A stretch of 15,298 nucleotides of DNA, taken from positions 1-15,298 of the forward strand of contig DATKYV010000104.1 in assembly GCA_035528275.1 (NCBI GenBank). The letters are read 5' to 3'. The notes under the pieces were generated by a model. The model saw nothing but the letters and a program-made list of their open reading frames with translations, was not told the DNA's origin and ran no database searches. The position numbers and the translations under genes are program-made. This document shows positions 14,956 to 15,298 of this stretch, piece by piece (the stretch's first letter is position 1; each line of letters begins with the position of its first letter). Source of the DNA: DATKYV01 sp035528275. Its GTDB lineage: Bacteria > Acidobacteriota > Terriglobia > UBA7540.

Positions 14956-15298
14956 ATGGAACACGAAATCTGGTTTACGGCATTGCTGAATAAGTTTCTG
15001 GGCGCTCCGATAGCGGGATTCCTCGCGGCCATTGGGTATGCGCCCGCCGACCCCGCACACCCGATCCCCGACTATATCGCCATGGAGATTTTGGTCATAC
15101 TGGTGATCCTTGCCGGGGTCCTGATTCTTCGCCGTGGACTTTCTGTGGAGAATCCCGGCAAGTTCCAACACGTCATGGAAGAAGTGCTGGGGTTTGTGCG
15201 CGGGACCGCCGACGAGATTATCGGGCATGGGGCGAGCCAATACGTCCCCATGCTGGGGACGCTATTCATCTTCGTCGCGGCATGCAACCTGTTGAGCC
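14956..15298 (+). CDS. atpB: ATP synthase F0 subunit a (3' end beyond window)
   Basis: This is the stator membrane subunit that forms the two proton half-channels against the c-ring. ATG 14956 opens a frame that runs 114 codons to the window edge. Full-length proteins have about 230-280 residues. Residues 42-59 form the first helix (YIAMEILVILVILAGVLIL). The conserved linker ENPGKFQHVMEEVLGFV (65-81) and the DEIIGHGAS stretch leading into the next helix are diagnostic. The essential helix Arg (R210 in E. coli) lies beyond the window. No clear ribosome site precedes the start. Following genes are probably atpE and further F0/F1 genes, which cannot be seen here. Confidence 0.92.
   Translation, partial: MEHEIWFTALLNKFLGAPIAGFLAAIGYAPADPAHPIPDYIAMEILVILVILAGVLILRRGLSVENPGKFQHVMEEVLGFVRGTADEIIGHGASQYVPMLGTLFIFVAACNLLS

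Overview
This is a chromosomal stretch from a high-GC, diderm, aerobically respiring bacterium. Both ends run off the window inside genes. A lipoprotein adaptor and an RND pump imply an outer membrane. Complex I and F-type ATP synthase genes imply oxidative phosphorylation. The gene order, the separate nuoC and nuoD, and the low-complexity spacers (CTGA- and GGACAA-like words) fit Acidobacteriota best in my judgement. That assignment is inference, and no taxonomic marker in the window proves it.

Left part, minus strand (4128 down to 1): a three-gene efflux operon. A TetR-type repressor gene is followed by a lipoprotein periplasmic adaptor (MdtA/AcrA type). Next comes an MdtB/MdtC-like RND pump, which overlaps the adaptor gene by four bases and leaves the window after about 708 codons. 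A perfect 18-base palindrome covers the likely -10 region and transcription start of the repressor gene and touches its start codon. This is a self-consistent autorepressed promoter with almost no 5' leader.

Middle (4104-4648): mostly non-coding. It holds a complete tRNA-Ser(GCU) gene with encoded CCA and a candidate promoter for the following operon.

Right part, plus strand (4649-15298): a tightly packed respiratory run, nuoC-D-H-I-J-K-L-M-N, then two small atp genes (AtpZ-like and AtpI-like) and the start of atpB (F0 subunit a). The nuo genes encode three of the matrix-arm quinone-module subunits (C, D, I) and all the membrane subunits except NuoA. NuoA, NuoB and the NADH-oxidising module NuoE/F/G are absent from the locus. 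The genes for the proton-pumping arm of complex I run into the ATP synthase genes with a 12-base gap, so both energy-coupling machines may share a transcript.

I found no mobile element, CRISPR array, phage gene, toxin-antitoxin pair or recognisable new system. The points worth a second look are modest: the reduced nuo set and its fusion to atp genes, a roughly 55-60 residue membrane insertion in NuoH, Pro/Ala-rich ends on NuoC and NuoM, the operator-on-start-codon layout of the repressor, the distinct codon choice of nuoI, and low-complexity spacers.
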